DNA from: Lewinellaceae bacterium
GTDB lineage: Bacteria; Bacteroidota; Bacteroidia; Chitinophagales; Saprospiraceae
Length of the DNA: 64,000 bases
Assembly (NCBI GenBank): GCA_020636225.1
Contig: JACJYI010000006.1
Coordinates: 16,001 to 80,000 of the forward strand
Direction: 5' to 3'
Positions 53,562 through 62,273 of this stretch are shown piece by piece. The notes beneath the pieces are model-generated. The model was given only the letters and a program-made list of their open reading frames with translations, did not search any database and was not told the origin of the DNA. The position numbers were made by a program, and so were the translations under genes. Numbering within the stretch: the first letter of the stretch is position 1; every line of letters begins with the position of its first letter.

Positions 53562-54386
53562 ATGATCTCAGCCGCAGATGTAAAGAAACTACGGGATGTG
53601 ACTGGTGCAGGTATGATGGACTGCAAGAAGGCCCTCGAGGAATCGGGAGGAGACCTGGAAGGCGCCATCGAGATCCTGCGCAAGAAAGGCCAGAAGCTGA
53701 GCCTCAAGCGTGCAGATCGCGAAGCCAATGAAGGCGTCGTGATCGCCTTGACCACCCCTGACCACAAGAGGGGCGTGATTGTCAAGTTGAGTTCCGAGAC
53801 GGACTTTGTCGCCAAGAACGAAGACTTTGTGAACCTGACCAAGCGGTTTGCCCAGATCGCCCTGGATGCCTTCCCGGCTACCCTGGAAGACCTGCTGGCG
53901 CAGCCATTTGACGGTATCACCATCGGTGATAAGGTCACGGAGCAGGTGGGTGTCATCGGTGAGAAGATCGAGCTGGCTGCTTACGAGCGCCTGGAGGCGG
54001 ATGCAGTTGCACCGTATATCCACATGGGCAACAAGGCCGGCGTTCTGGTTGGCCTGAACAAGGGAAGTGAGGCTGCCTATGAAGCTGGTCGCGACGTGGC
54101 CATGCAGGTAGCTGCCATGAAGCCCATTGCCGTGGACAAGGATGGTGTCGATGCTTCCATCGTGGCCAAGGAGATCGAGATCGGCAAGGAAGTGGCCCGC
54201 CAGGAAGGCAAGCCAGAGGAGATGCTGGAGAAGATCGCCCTGGGCAAACTGAACAAGTTCTACAAGGAGAGCACCCTGCTCAACCAGGACTTTGTGAAGG
54301 ACGGGAAACTGACCGTTTCCGGTTATTTGCAATCGGTCGATAAAGATTTGACGGTCACGGCCTTCCGACACGTAACCCTCGGATAA
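53562..54386 (+). CDS. tsf: Translation elongation factor Ts
   Basis: A 274-residue EF-Ts, the nucleotide-exchange factor of EF-Tu. The UBA-like N-terminus VKKLRDVTGAGMMDCKKALE and the TDFVAKNEDF motif are intact, as are the C-terminal core helices. It lies after rpsB, and an intrinsic terminator directly follows the stop. Confidence 0.97.
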   Translation: MISAADVKKLRDVTGAGMMDCKKALEESGGDLEGAIEILRKKGQKLSLKRADREANEGVVIALTTPDHKRGVIVKLSSETDFVAKNEDFVNLTKRFAQIALDAFPATLEDLLAQPFDGITIGDKVTEQVGVIGEKIELAAYERLEADAVAPYIHMGNKAGVLVGLNKGSEAAYEAGRDVAMQVAAMKPIAVDKDGVDASIVAKEIEIGKEVARQEGKPEEMLEKIALGKLNKFYKESTLLNQDFVKDGKLTVSGYLQSVDKDLTVTAFRHVTLG

Positions 54387-54390
54387 GATG

Positions 54391-54428
54391 AAAAAGAGCG
54401 AATCGCCATAGTGATTCGCTCTTTTTTT
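54391..54428 (+). terminator. Terminator of the rplM-rpsI-rpsB-tsf operon
   Basis: A 14-bp perfect stem (54391-54404 with 54413-54426) has an 8-nt loop and ends in a run of T. It stands between tsf and pyrH, so pyrH (starting 54448) needs its own promoter or read-through. Confidence 0.88.
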
Positions 54429-54447
54429 ATGTGTAATTTTCGTCCCT

Positions 54448-55161
54448 ATGAAGACACGGTACAAACGCATCCTGCTCAAGCTGAGCGGGGAATCTTTGAT
54501 GGGTGAGAAGTCCTACGGGATCGACCCGGCCATGCTGGAAATGTATGCATCACAGATCAGTGACCTGTTGGTACTGGATGTCGAAGTGGCCGTGGTCATC
54601 GGAGGGGGCAACATCTTCCGCGGACTGCAGGCAGCAGAGAGCGGTATCGAGCGGGTGCAGGGCGACTACATGGGGATGATGGCCACGGTAATCAATGGAA
54701 TGGCCCTGCAGAGTGCCTTGGAGACGAAGGGGATCTACAGTCGGCTGATCTCGGCCATCGAAATGAAGGAGATCGCTGAACCCTATATCCGGCGTCGGGC
54801 GATCCGGCATCTGGAGAAGGGCCGGGTGGTCATTTTTTCTGCCGGAACAGGTAGCCCTTACTTTACCACCGACAGCGCTGCAGCCCTCCGGGCATCCGAG
54901 ATCGATGCCGACGTGATCCTGAAAGGGACCCGGGTGGACGGCATCTACAATGTCGACCCCCTGAAAGACCCCTCTGCTGTCCGGTTTGAACACCTCACCT
55001 TTGCCAAGGTCATTCAACTGGGACTGAAGGTCATGGATATGACCGCCTTTACCCTTTGCCAGGAGAACAACATCCCCATCGTGGTCTTTGATGTCGGGGA
55101 TACGGAGAACCTCCGACGGATCGTCCTGGGCGAACGCATCGGGACCCTGGTCGAGGGATAA
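54448..55161 (+). CDS. pyrH: UMP kinase
   Basis: A 237-residue bacterial UMP kinase (UMP + ATP to UDP + ADP) of the amino-acid-kinase fold. Landmarks are RILLKLSGESLMGEKSYGID, AVVIGGGNIFRGLQ, VIFSAGTGSPYFTTDSAAAL and KGTRVDGIYNVDP. It is placed next to tsf, as in many bacteria, although a terminator separates them. Confidence 0.96.
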   Translation: MKTRYKRILLKLSGESLMGEKSYGIDPAMLEMYASQISDLLVLDVEVAVVIGGGNIFRGLQAAESGIERVQGDYMGMMATVINGMALQSALETKGIYSRLISAIEMKEIAEPYIRRRAIRHLEKGRVVIFSAGTGSPYFTTDSAAALRASEIDADVILKGTRVDGIYNVDPLKDPSAVRFEHLTFAKVIQLGLKVMDMTAFTLCQENNIPIVVFDVGDTENLRRIVLGERIGTLVEG

Positions 55162-55162
55162 C

Positions 55163-55191
55163 AAAAAGGAGGTGAAACGTTTTTCACCTCC
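55163..55191 (-). terminator. Minus-strand terminator after the CsgG/FlgO-like lipoprotein gene
   Basis: GGAGGTGAAA (55168-55177) pairs with TTTCACCTCC (55182-55191), loop CGTT. Read on the minus strand it is followed by TTTTT (55163-55167). On the plus strand no U-tract follows, so it serves the minus-strand gene. The stem shares GGAGGTGA with the terminator at 5162. Confidence 0.75.
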
Positions 55192-55266
55192 GGGTTGAGC
55201 GGTGATCCGTGGATCACCTCGGAAAACACAACGTACCTGTCGTGCGTACCTGATGGAGCGTTGTGA

Positions 55267-55779
55267 TCATTCGATATGCTCGATGGGGACCGGTTTGGGC
55301 TCCGCCCATGATTCTTCCAGCTTCCCGCCCTGTTGCGCAGTCGCCAGGAATTCGCGCAGACTGGCCCGGATCATCGTTTCCAGTCGTTCCGGCAGGTACG
55401 GTTGGTCCTGGACAGCAAACCAGTCCACGTCTTCATTCCGCAGGTCGACCATCCGCCAACCGATGAGCAGGCGATCGGCCAGGCGCTCGATGCTACCACC
55501 CAGGACCATATCGACCCCGGCCATCTGACCGGCCTGGTGCATGCAGACGGGCCGGAGGCAATGGATGCCGTTTGAGCGGGGGTGAATGGCTGGCAGGGAT
55601 CGCACGGACCTCCCGGTCTGCCGGCGGGTTTCATCCTCCACATGGTCCTGGACCCAACCCTGCATCGCCGGCAGACCCACGCAGCGAATGCTCATCAAAC
55701 CGATCTCCTCCCGGGGAGGTGATGTGCAGGCAGCCAGGGCCAGCAGCAGGCAGAGTGATATGTACGGCAATGGGCGCAT
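55267..55779 (-). CDS. Lipoprotein with CsgG/FlgO-like domain (tentative)
   Basis: A 170-residue protein from the ATG at 55779 (RPLPYISLCLLLALAAC, Cys18). The middle and end, GVDMVLGGSIERLADRLLIG then WRMVDLRNEDVDWFAVQ, match the strand-helix-strand pattern of CsgG-, FlgO- or LpoB-like lipoproteins, which sit on the periplasmic face of the outer membrane. Four Cys in the mature part (CVGLPAM, HCLRPVC) could form disulphides. No operon partners: pyrH is convergent and the exonuclease gene divergent. The fold assignment is inference. Confidence 0.55.
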   Translation of the reverse strand: MRPLPYISLCLLLALAACTSPPREEIGLMSIRCVGLPAMQGWVQDHVEDETRRQTGRSVRSLPAIHPRSNGIHCLRPVCMHQAGQMAGVDMVLGGSIERLADRLLIGWRMVDLRNEDVDWFAVQDQPYLPERLETMIRASLREFLATAQQGGKLEESWAEPKPVPIEHIE

Positions 55780-55916
55780 GTCGATGAAGCTGCATACCAC
55801 AAAAATCAACCCGGCCGCCCGGTGGATGGTGGCAAATTTTGCCACAAACACATTTTTATTTCGCTAATTGTAATACATTTCTATATGAACGCTGAGTCGG
55901 ACAGTGCGTTAACCAC

Positions 55917-56972
55917 ATGATCATGACTGTCGAGAAGAACCGTGACCTGTTGGTCTTTTCACCGAAAGGGATCCATTGCCCGATCGCGGATGTCTACATC
56001 GATCCCTGGCGGTCCGTCAAGAAGGCATTGATCACCCACGGTCACAGCGACCATGCCCGACCGGGACATCAAACCTACGTCTGTACCCCGCTGACGGCTT
56101 CGGTACTCAAACACCGGCTGGGGCAGAAGATCCAGGTTGCCGAGTTGCCCTTTGGGCAACACATCACGGTGAATGGCGTCAGGATCTCCTTTCACCCAGC
56201 CGGGCACATACCCGGTTCAGCCCAGGTTCGCGTGGAGTATCGGGGTGAGGTCTGGGTGGTGACCGGGGATTACAAGCTCCATGGCGATCCGATCAGTGAA
56301 CCATTTGAACCAGTGCCCTGCCACACGATGATCACGGAGTCCACCTTCGGTTTGCCGATCTATCAATGGTCAGACCCCGGGATCATCATCCGCGACATCC
56401 ATCAATGGTGGCGAGAATGTCAGGAAACGGATCAATTGGCCGTGATCCATGCGTATTCCCTGGGGAAGGCCCAGCGATTGATCGCGGCGTTGGACACCCA
56501 TCAGGGTCCCGTGTTCACCCACAAGAGCATCGAGCCCATCAATGAGCTCTTTCGTCGCGACGGCCTGGGTCTGCCACCCACCATCGAGCTCAATGAATTC
56601 CATCAGCGAAAGGACCTCAAAGGAGGCTTGCTCATCGCCCCGCCATCCGCCATGACCAGCGACTGGTTGCAGCGGTTTGGTCCCATCTCGGATGCCATGG
56701 CGAGCGGATGGATGGCCCTGCGCAAAGGCCGGTTCAGGCAGACTGCCGACCGGGGATTTGCATTGAGTGACCATGCCGACTGGCCCGGACTGTTGACCGC
56801 CATCCGGGAATCAGGGGCCGAGCGCGTACTGGTCACCCATGGCTTCACCACGCCGTTCGCCCGCTACCTGCGAGAGATCGGGCTGGATGCACAGGCGGTC
56901 GAAACGAGATTCCTGGGAGAACCCGCCCCTGATGACCAAGCGGGTGCGGATGCGAAAAACGATCAGGAATGA
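55917..56972 (+). CDS. Ligase-associated DNA 3'-exonuclease (metallo-beta-lactamase fold)
   Basis: A 351-residue MBL/beta-CASP-like nuclease of the ligase-associated exonuclease group. Metal ligands are intact: His41-G-His43-S-Asp45-His46 (LITHGHSDHARPG), FHPAGHIPGSAQV, VVTGDYKLHGDP, TESTFGLPIYQW and SDHADWPGLL with VTHGFTTPF. The family is normally encoded next to an ATP-dependent DNA ligase and sometimes an Lhr-like helicase and a PdeM phosphoesterase, probably in end processing for repair. Here only the ligase homologue follows, coupled by an ATGA overlap. Its own catalytic residues look functional. Confidence 0.88.
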   Translation: MIMTVEKNRDLLVFSPKGIHCPIADVYIDPWRSVKKALITHGHSDHARPGHQTYVCTPLTASVLKHRLGQKIQVAELPFGQHITVNGVRISFHPAGHIPGSAQVRVEYRGEVWVVTGDYKLHGDPISEPFEPVPCHTMITESTFGLPIYQWSDPGIIIRDIHQWWRECQETDQLAVIHAYSLGKAQRLIAALDTHQGPVFTHKSIEPINELFRRDGLGLPPTIELNEFHQRKDLKGGLLIAPPSAMTSDWLQRFGPISDAMASGWMALRKGRFRQTADRGFALSDHADWPGLLTAIRESGAERVLVTHGFTTPFARYLREIGLDAQAVETRFLGEPAPDDQAGADAKNDQE

Positions 56973-58561
56973 GGTTGTTCAGTGAATTGATCCGTCAACT
57001 GGAACAACTTCCTGACGGGGAGGGAAGGGTCAGTGCATTGGCGCGCTACTTCCACTCGGCCAGCGACCAGGATGCGATCTGGGCCCTTTCCCTCCTCTCA
57101 GGGAAGCGACCCAGGCGGGTGGTCTCCATCCATCAGCTGTCTGCCTGGGCCATTGAAAAAACGGGATTTCCGGTTTGGCTTTTCAAGGAAAGCCATCGAC
57201 AGGTTGGGGATCTGGCCGAGACCATCGCCCGGGTTCTACCACCCCCGGGTTCGCGAGAGGAGATCCCTCTTGCCGAGTGGATGCGATCGAGCATTGCCTG
57301 GGGTGCTTCGGCAGAAGAGGAACAGCAGGAGTGTATCGAACTGGCCTGGGATCAGCTGGATGCTGATGAACGGATCCTCCTGAACAAGCTGGTGAGTGGT
57401 GGCTTTCGCTTGAGGGTGAAGCCGGTCGAACTGGTCAGGGCCCTGCAAGAGAATACCGGCATCCCCCATTACATCCTGGCCATGCGGCTGGCCGATCGAT
57501 GGGATCCCGAGTCCGATACCTTGGCGTGGATGACCAGACCGGTATCCCGGGAGGAAGAACGGGTACAGCCCCTGGAATTCCATGACCAGCGCACCTTGAC
57601 GGGCCCATTATCCTCGCTTGGAGATCCGATGGACTGGTTGATGGAGGATCAATGGGATGGCATTCCGATCCAACTCGTTCGCCAACAGGGCAATGTCTGG
57701 TTGTGGACAATGGACCATCAAATGGTCGCTCCTTTGGTTCCGGAAATCGTTACTGCAGGGAAATCGATGCCGGAGGATACGGTACTGGAGGGAGTGCTCA
57801 TGGTGATGCAGGATGGCAAGCCAGGGACGATGGCCCAGATTCAATCCCGTATGGATGGTCAGCGGGTGACAAAGGCGATCATGAGAGACAATCCGGTTTG
57901 TCTCCGGGTGCGGGATTGCCTGGTATGGAACGGGGAGGATATCCGCAAGATCCCGTTCTCGGATCGATGGCAGTATGTGGAGAGCCTGTGTGCTTCATTG
58001 GATCCCACGAGGATCCAGCCTGCTGAGATGACGGATGTCGGTCCGGATTGGGCAAAGGCGAACCAGTGGCTATCCCGTGGACGGGATCAACTGGCGGGCG
58101 GTATCCTGCTGAAGCATCGGAACGGGTACCATGGTGGCGAATCGATCAAAGATATTTGGTGGACGAAGTCAGGGGAACCGTTTCAAATGGATATGGTCGT
58201 CCTGTATGTCGAGTCCGTAAGGGACAGATCCTCCTTGTCGGCCTATGAATTGACATTCGGTTTGTGGGATGTGGACGGTTTCGTTCCGGTCACCAAAACC
58301 GGGGTGGGTCTGACGCAGGAGGATGGGGAGCGGATCAAGGCCCATGTCCGGGAGCATACGCTAGAACGCTTTGGACCGGTCCGGCAGGTCGCCCCCACGT
58401 TGGTATACACTATCATATTTGATGGAGTAAGTGTATCTTTGCGCCACAAAAGTGGAATCATACTACTGAATCCACGTATTTGCGCATGGAAAGAAGCTGA
58501 GGAAGTGGCTGGATTACAGCGATTATCCGACTTGAAAAAGAGATTCACCAAGGGGTTTTAA
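56969..58561 (+). CDS. ATP-dependent DNA ligase homologue lacking catalytic residues (pseudo-ligase)
   Basis: A 530-residue protein with the normal length and domain order of ATP-dependent DNA ligases: helical N-terminal DNA-binding domain (1-200), nucleotidyltransferase domain, OB fold. The key motifs are changed. Motif I KxDG reads Gln228-W-D-G (MEDQWDGIPIQL). The D-G-E of motif III reads E-G-Val276 (TVLEGVLMVM). Motif IV EGxMLK reads Gly377-G-ILLK, and the motif V region is WWTKSGEP instead of WKxK. Without the lysine no adenylated enzyme can form. The frame is uninterrupted and WNGEDIRKIPFSDRW is conserved, so the protein is probably kept for a non-catalytic role. Confidence 0.8.
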   Translation: MRLFSELIRQLEQLPDGEGRVSALARYFHSASDQDAIWALSLLSGKRPRRVVSIHQLSAWAIEKTGFPVWLFKESHRQVGDLAETIARVLPPPGSREEIPLAEWMRSSIAWGASAEEEQQECIELAWDQLDADERILLNKLVSGGFRLRVKPVELVRALQENTGIPHYILAMRLADRWDPESDTLAWMTRPVSREEERVQPLEFHDQRTLTGPLSSLGDPMDWLMEDQWDGIPIQLVRQQGNVWLWTMDHQMVAPLVPEIVTAGKSMPEDTVLEGVLMVMQDGKPGTMAQIQSRMDGQRVTKAIMRDNPVCLRVRDCLVWNGEDIRKIPFSDRWQYVESLCASLDPTRIQPAEMTDVGPDWAKANQWLSRGRDQLAGGILLKHRNGYHGGESIKDIWWTKSGEPFQMDMVVLYVESVRDRSSLSAYELTFGLWDVDGFVPVTKTGVGLTQEDGERIKAHVREHTLERFGPVRQVAPTLVYTIIFDGVSVSLRHKSGIILLNPRICAWKEAEEVAGLQRLSDLKKRFTKGF

Positions 58562-58565
58562 GGTT

Positions 58566-58591
58566 AGAAAAGGGGGTCCCTCCTTTTTTTA
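58566..58591 (+). terminator. Weak terminator after the ligase homologue
   Basis: GAAAAGG...CCTTTT forms a short A/G-rich stem enclosing GGGTCCCT, followed by a run of T. The stem is weak, but the position just after the stop and the T-run support it. Confidence 0.4.
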
Positions 58592-58634
58592 TGGGCGATT
58601 TTGCTCCTCTTTTTCAAAGAATTAGCTACAACTC

Positions 58635-58665
58635 TTTCGCTGCGTTTCAAAAAAAAGTACCTTTG
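58635..58665 (+). promoter_or_regulatory. Promoter of rpsA
   Basis: The -7 box TACCTTTG (58658-58665) matches the consensus; the -33 box TTTC (58635-58638) is at exactly 19 nt. The start codon is 22 nt after the -7 box, giving a very short leader. Confidence 0.7.
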
Positions 58666-58686
58666 CCCCGCTAAAAATTTAAGCGA

Positions 58687-60615
58687 ATGCTTAACGAGAA
58701 TTATTCTGAGAACGAAGAACAGCAGCCGGAAGGGACCGAGGAGTCCCAGGAAACGGTTGAACAGGTGACTCCAGCCAAGGCATCCAAGAAGGAAGCGGCG
58801 GTAGTGGAGGAAGCCGTTGCTACTGCTCATGATGACTATGACTGGTCAGTGGGCAAGCGTCAGCAGGTATTTTACAAGCCTGAGGATCGCGAACGAATGG
58901 CCACTGCCTATGAGGCCACCCTCAACGAGATCGTTGAGAACGACGTTGTCAAGGGGAAGGTCATCGGGATTACCAACGGTGATGTGATCCTGGACATCAA
59001 TTTCAAGTCGGACGGGTTGGTATCCCTTTCCGAATTCCGCGATCAGCCGGATCTGAAGGTCGGTGATCTGGTGGAAGTCTATGTAGAGAAACAGGAAGAC
59101 GATCGGGGGCAGCTGTCCCTGTCCCGTCGCAAAGCCAAGTTGCTTCGCGCCTGGGTGGACATCGTCGACAGTTATAATAATGGTACCATCATCAAGGGCA
59201 CCGTGGTGTCCAAGACCAAGGGTGGTCTGATCGTCGATTGCAGCGGATTGGAAACCTTCCTTCCCGGCTCGCAGATCGATATCAAGCCGATCGTCGATTA
59301 CGATGCATATGTCGGCAAGACCATGGAGTTCAAGGTGGTCAAGATCAACGAGAACATCAAGAACGCCGTTGTCTCCCACAAGGCCCTCATCGAAAGTGAC
59401 CTGGCCGAACAGCGGGATGCCATCGTATCCGGTCTGGAGAAAGGACAGGTACTGGAAGGCGTGGTCAAGAACATCACCGACTTCGGAGCCTTTATGGATC
59501 TGGGTGGTGTTGATGGTCTGTTGTATATCACGGATATTTCCTGGGGCCGGATCAGTCATCCGTCCGAGGTACTGGAGATCAACCAGAAGCTCAATGTGGT
59601 CGTCCTTGATTTCGACGAGAACAAGAAGCGGATCTCCCTGGGCCTGAAGCAGCTGACCCCGCATCCGTGGGAGACGCTGGCCGAGGACCTTTCCGAGGGC
59701 GCTGTCGTCAAGGGCAAGATCGTGAACATCGAAGACTACGGGGCATTCCTGGAGATCAAGCCTGGTGTTGAGGGTCTGATCCACGTCAGTGAGGTGAGCT
59801 GGAGCAGCCAGCCGGTCAATGCCCGCGAATTCTTCACCCTGGGTGCGGAAATGGAGGCGAAGATCGTGACCATCGACCGCGAAGACCGGAAGATGAGCCT
59901 GAGCCTGAAGCAGCTGAGCGCTGACCCATGGACACAGGTGACCGCCAAATATCCGGTGGGCAGCCGTCATACCGGCGTGGTGCAGAACCTGACCCCGTAT
60001 GGTGTCTTCATCGAACTGGATGAAGGGATCGGAGGCATGATCCACGTGAGTGACCTGTCCTGGACCAAGCGTTTCGGCCATCCAAGTGAATACACCAAGG
60101 TCGGCGAGAAGCTCGACTTCATGATCCTGGATATCGACGAAGAGAACCGCAAGCTCTCCCTGGGGCACAAGCAGCTGGAGGAGAACCCATGGGATACCTT
60201 CGAGAATGTGTTCCCCGTCGGTTCCTACCACGAGGCTACCGTGCTGCGTCGCGATGATCGCGGGGCTGTCATGCTCCTGCCTTATGGCCTGGAAGCCTAT
60301 GCACCGATCAAGCACGTGCGCAAGGAGGACAACACGCTGGCCAATGTGGATGAGATCCTGACCGTGAAAGTGATCGAGTTCAATCGCGATGACAAGCGCA
60401 TCATGGTGTCACACCTGCGTTATCTGGAGGATATCCGCCGCGAAGCAGATGATTCCGTACGTCAGGAAAAGGAGACCGAGCAGCAGGAAGTTCGCAAAGC
60501 TGTGAAGCAGCAGGCGGCCAAGGTTGAGAAATCAACACTGGGTGACCTGGGCATCTTCGACGAGCTGAAGGAACAGATGCAGGAAGGAGACGATCAATCC
60601 ACGGATAGCGAATAA
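58687..60615 (+). CDS. rpsA: 30S ribosomal protein S1
   Basis: A 642-residue S1 with an acidic N-terminal extension (residues 1-50, ENEEQQPEGTEESQETV) and six S1 OB-type repeats. Repeats are recognisable by GKVIGITNGDVILDINFKSD, GTVVSKTKGGLIVDCSGLE, GVVKNITDFGAFMDLGGVDG, GKIVNIEDYGAFLEIKPGVE, GVVQNLTPYGVFIELDEGIG and a last, weaker copy. It binds mRNA on the ribosome; in Bacteroidota, which rely little on Shine-Dalgarno pairing, it is thought to be important for initiation. A KxxKQQAAKVEKS basic tail and an acidic end follow. Confidence 0.97.
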   Translation: MLNENYSENEEQQPEGTEESQETVEQVTPAKASKKEAAVVEEAVATAHDDYDWSVGKRQQVFYKPEDRERMATAYEATLNEIVENDVVKGKVIGITNGDVILDINFKSDGLVSLSEFRDQPDLKVGDLVEVYVEKQEDDRGQLSLSRRKAKLLRAWVDIVDSYNNGTIIKGTVVSKTKGGLIVDCSGLETFLPGSQIDIKPIVDYDAYVGKTMEFKVVKINENIKNAVVSHKALIESDLAEQRDAIVSGLEKGQVLEGVVKNITDFGAFMDLGGVDGLLYITDISWGRISHPSEVLEINQKLNVVVLDFDENKKRISLGLKQLTPHPWETLAEDLSEGAVVKGKIVNIEDYGAFLEIKPGVEGLIHVSEVSWSSQPVNAREFFTLGAEMEAKIVTIDREDRKMSLSLKQLSADPWTQVTAKYPVGSRHTGVVQNLTPYGVFIELDEGIGGMIHVSDLSWTKRFGHPSEYTKVGEKLDFMILDIDEENRKLSLGHKQLEENPWDTFENVFPVGSYHEATVLRRDDRGAVMLLPYGLEAYAPIKHVRKEDNTLANVDEILTVKVIEFNRDDKRIMVSHLRYLEDIRREADDSVRQEKETEQQEVRKAVKQQAAKVEKSTLGDLGIFDELKEQMQEGDDQSTDSE

Positions 60616-60640
60616 GCGACCGGGAGATCGACAGATATGG

Positions 60641-60673
60641 AAGCCACTCGCCTTCAGGCGGGTGGCTTTTTCA
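60641..60673 (+). terminator. Terminator of rpsA
   Basis: AAGCCACTCGCC (60641-60652) pairs with GGCGGGTGGCTT around a TTCA loop (one G-U pair), followed by TTTTTC. Confidence 0.88.
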
Positions 60674-60696
60674 TTTCCAGGATGTTCCACAGGAAG

Positions 60697-60748
60697 GCCG
60701 GGCCAGGCCCGGCTGGTTGTTTAACAATTGTTGGAAATGTTTAAACAA
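60697..60748. promoter_or_regulatory. Palindrome cluster upstream of the carotenoid operon
   Basis: Three perfect palindromes lie in 52 bp: GCCGGGCCAGGCCCGGC (60697-60713), AACAATTGTT (60723-60732) and TGTTTAAACA (60739-60748). The two AT-rich ones are centred 16 bp apart, about 1.5 helical turns, 35-55 bp before crtI, and are plausible operators for a dimeric repressor. A weak -7-like TGAATTTG follows at 60757-60764. Confidence 0.5.
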
Positions 60749-60782
60749 AACAGTTCTGAATTTGATTTAGTAGCTTGTCTGT

Positions 60783-62273
60783 ATGAAGAAGAAGGTCACA
60801 GTTCTCGGTGCCGGGTTTTCCGGCCTATCTGCTGCTGCATCCCTGGCCCGGGATGGGATGGAGGTGCATGTACTGGAACGCCATCATCAGGCAGGCGGTC
60901 GGGCCCGTCAGTTTGATCACGAGGGATTTGTGTTCGACATGGGCCCGTCGTGGTATTGGATGCCCGATGTGTTTGAGGCGTACTTTGCCCGATTTGGTCA
61001 TCAGGCATCGGATTATTACGACCTCAAGCGGCTGGATCCCTCCTACCAGGTCTTCTTTGCCGACGGGGACGTCATCCAGGTGCCGGCCAGTGGCGAGGAA
61101 CAGATCGAGCTGTTCGAACGATACGAGCCCGGAAGCGGTCGGGCGCTGAGGAAGTTCCTTTCTGACTCTCAGTACAAGTACGAAACGGGCATGCGCGATT
61201 TCGTGTACAAGCCCAGCCACTCCATCATGGAATTTGCCGACCTGCGGATCCTGGGGGCCATGTTCCGCCTGCAGATGTTCAGTTCGCTGTCCAGGGAGGT
61301 GCGGCAGTTATTTACCCATCCCAAGCTGATCCAGATCCTGGAGTTCCCGGTACTTTTCCTGGGAGCCAAGCCGGAGAAGACCCCTGCCCTGTACAGCATG
61401 ATGAACTATGCCGATCTGGTGCTGGGTACCTGGTATCCGATGGGGGGCATGCACAAGATCGTGGAGGCCATGACCGCAGTGGCGGAGGAGCAGGGTGTCC
61501 AATTCCATCTGGGTCAGGAAGTGACCGGATTCGAGTTCAGTGGTCGCAACATGACCCGGGTACAGACGACCGGCGAGACCTATGCCACCGATGCAGTGGT
61601 CAATGCGATGGATTATCACCATCTCGATCAACAGCTGTTGCCGGGACAGTTCCGGGAATACACGGCAGCATACTGGGACAAGCGGGTGATGGCCCCTTCC
61701 AGTTTGCTCTACTATATAGGTGTGGACAAGAAGCTGACCGGCCTCACCCATCATAATCTGTTCTTTGATGCCGACTTCGGGGCGCATGCGGCGGAGATCT
61801 ATGATCACCCGTCGTGGCCCAGGGAGCCGCTCTTCTATGTGTGTTGTCCGTCGGTTACGGATCCATCGGTAGCACCGGAGGGTCAGGAGAACCTCTTCAT
61901 CCTCATTCCGGTAGCACCCGGTCTGGAGGATACCCCGGAGCTGCACGACCAGTATTACGATCTGGTGATGGAACGGCTGGAGCAGCGCACCGGTCAGGAT
62001 GTCCGGTCACATGTGATCTACAAGCGCAGTTATGCACATCGGGATTTCCAGAAAGACTATCACGCCTTCAAGGGCAATGCCTATGGACTGGCCAATACCC
62101 TGTTCCAGACAGCATTCCTGAAGCCGAGGATGAAAAGCCGGAAGGTGGATAATCTGTGGCACGCGGGGCAGTTGACCGTACCGGGACCGGGCGTGCCTCC
62201 GTCCCTGATCAGTGGTCAGGTAGCGGCCAGAGAAGTGATCCGAACATTAACCCCTGAATTCAGGCATACATGA
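60783..62273 (+). CDS. crtI: Phytoene desaturase (CrtI family)
   Basis: A 496-residue FAD-dependent desaturase that converts phytoene stepwise to lycopene. The dinucleotide-binding motif VLGAGFSGLSAAASLARDG, EVHVLERHHQAGGRARQF and DMGPSWYWMP are typical. The C-terminal FAD region (DNLWHAGQLTVPGPGVPPSL) is intact. The stop overlaps the crtB start (ATGA). In Bacteroidota the products are yellow-orange membrane carotenoids; no lycopene cyclase is visible before the rRNA operon begins. Confidence 0.93.
   Translation: MKKKVTVLGAGFSGLSAAASLARDGMEVHVLERHHQAGGRARQFDHEGFVFDMGPSWYWMPDVFEAYFARFGHQASDYYDLKRLDPSYQVFFADGDVIQVPASGEEQIELFERYEPGSGRALRKFLSDSQYKYETGMRDFVYKPSHSIMEFADLRILGAMFRLQMFSSLSREVRQLFTHPKLIQILEFPVLFLGAKPEKTPALYSMMNYADLVLGTWYPMGGMHKIVEAMTAVAEEQGVQFHLGQEVTGFEFSGRNMTRVQTTGETYATDAVVNAMDYHHLDQQLLPGQFREYTAAYWDKRVMAPSSLLYYIGVDKKLTGLTHHNLFFDADFGAHAAEIYDHPSWPREPLFYVCCPSVTDPSVAPEGQENLFILIPVAPGLEDTPELHDQYYDLVMERLEQRTGQDVRSHVIYKRSYAHRDFQKDYHAFKGNAYGLANTLFQTAFLKPRMKSRKVDNLWHAGQLTVPGPGVPPSLISGQVAAREVIRTLTPEFRHT

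Noticed and set aside
58846..60315. A 489-codon minus-strand frame opposite rpsA
   Set aside because: It is a shadow of the S1 repeats; its sequence matches no fold, and rpsA is certain on the plus strand with its own promoter.
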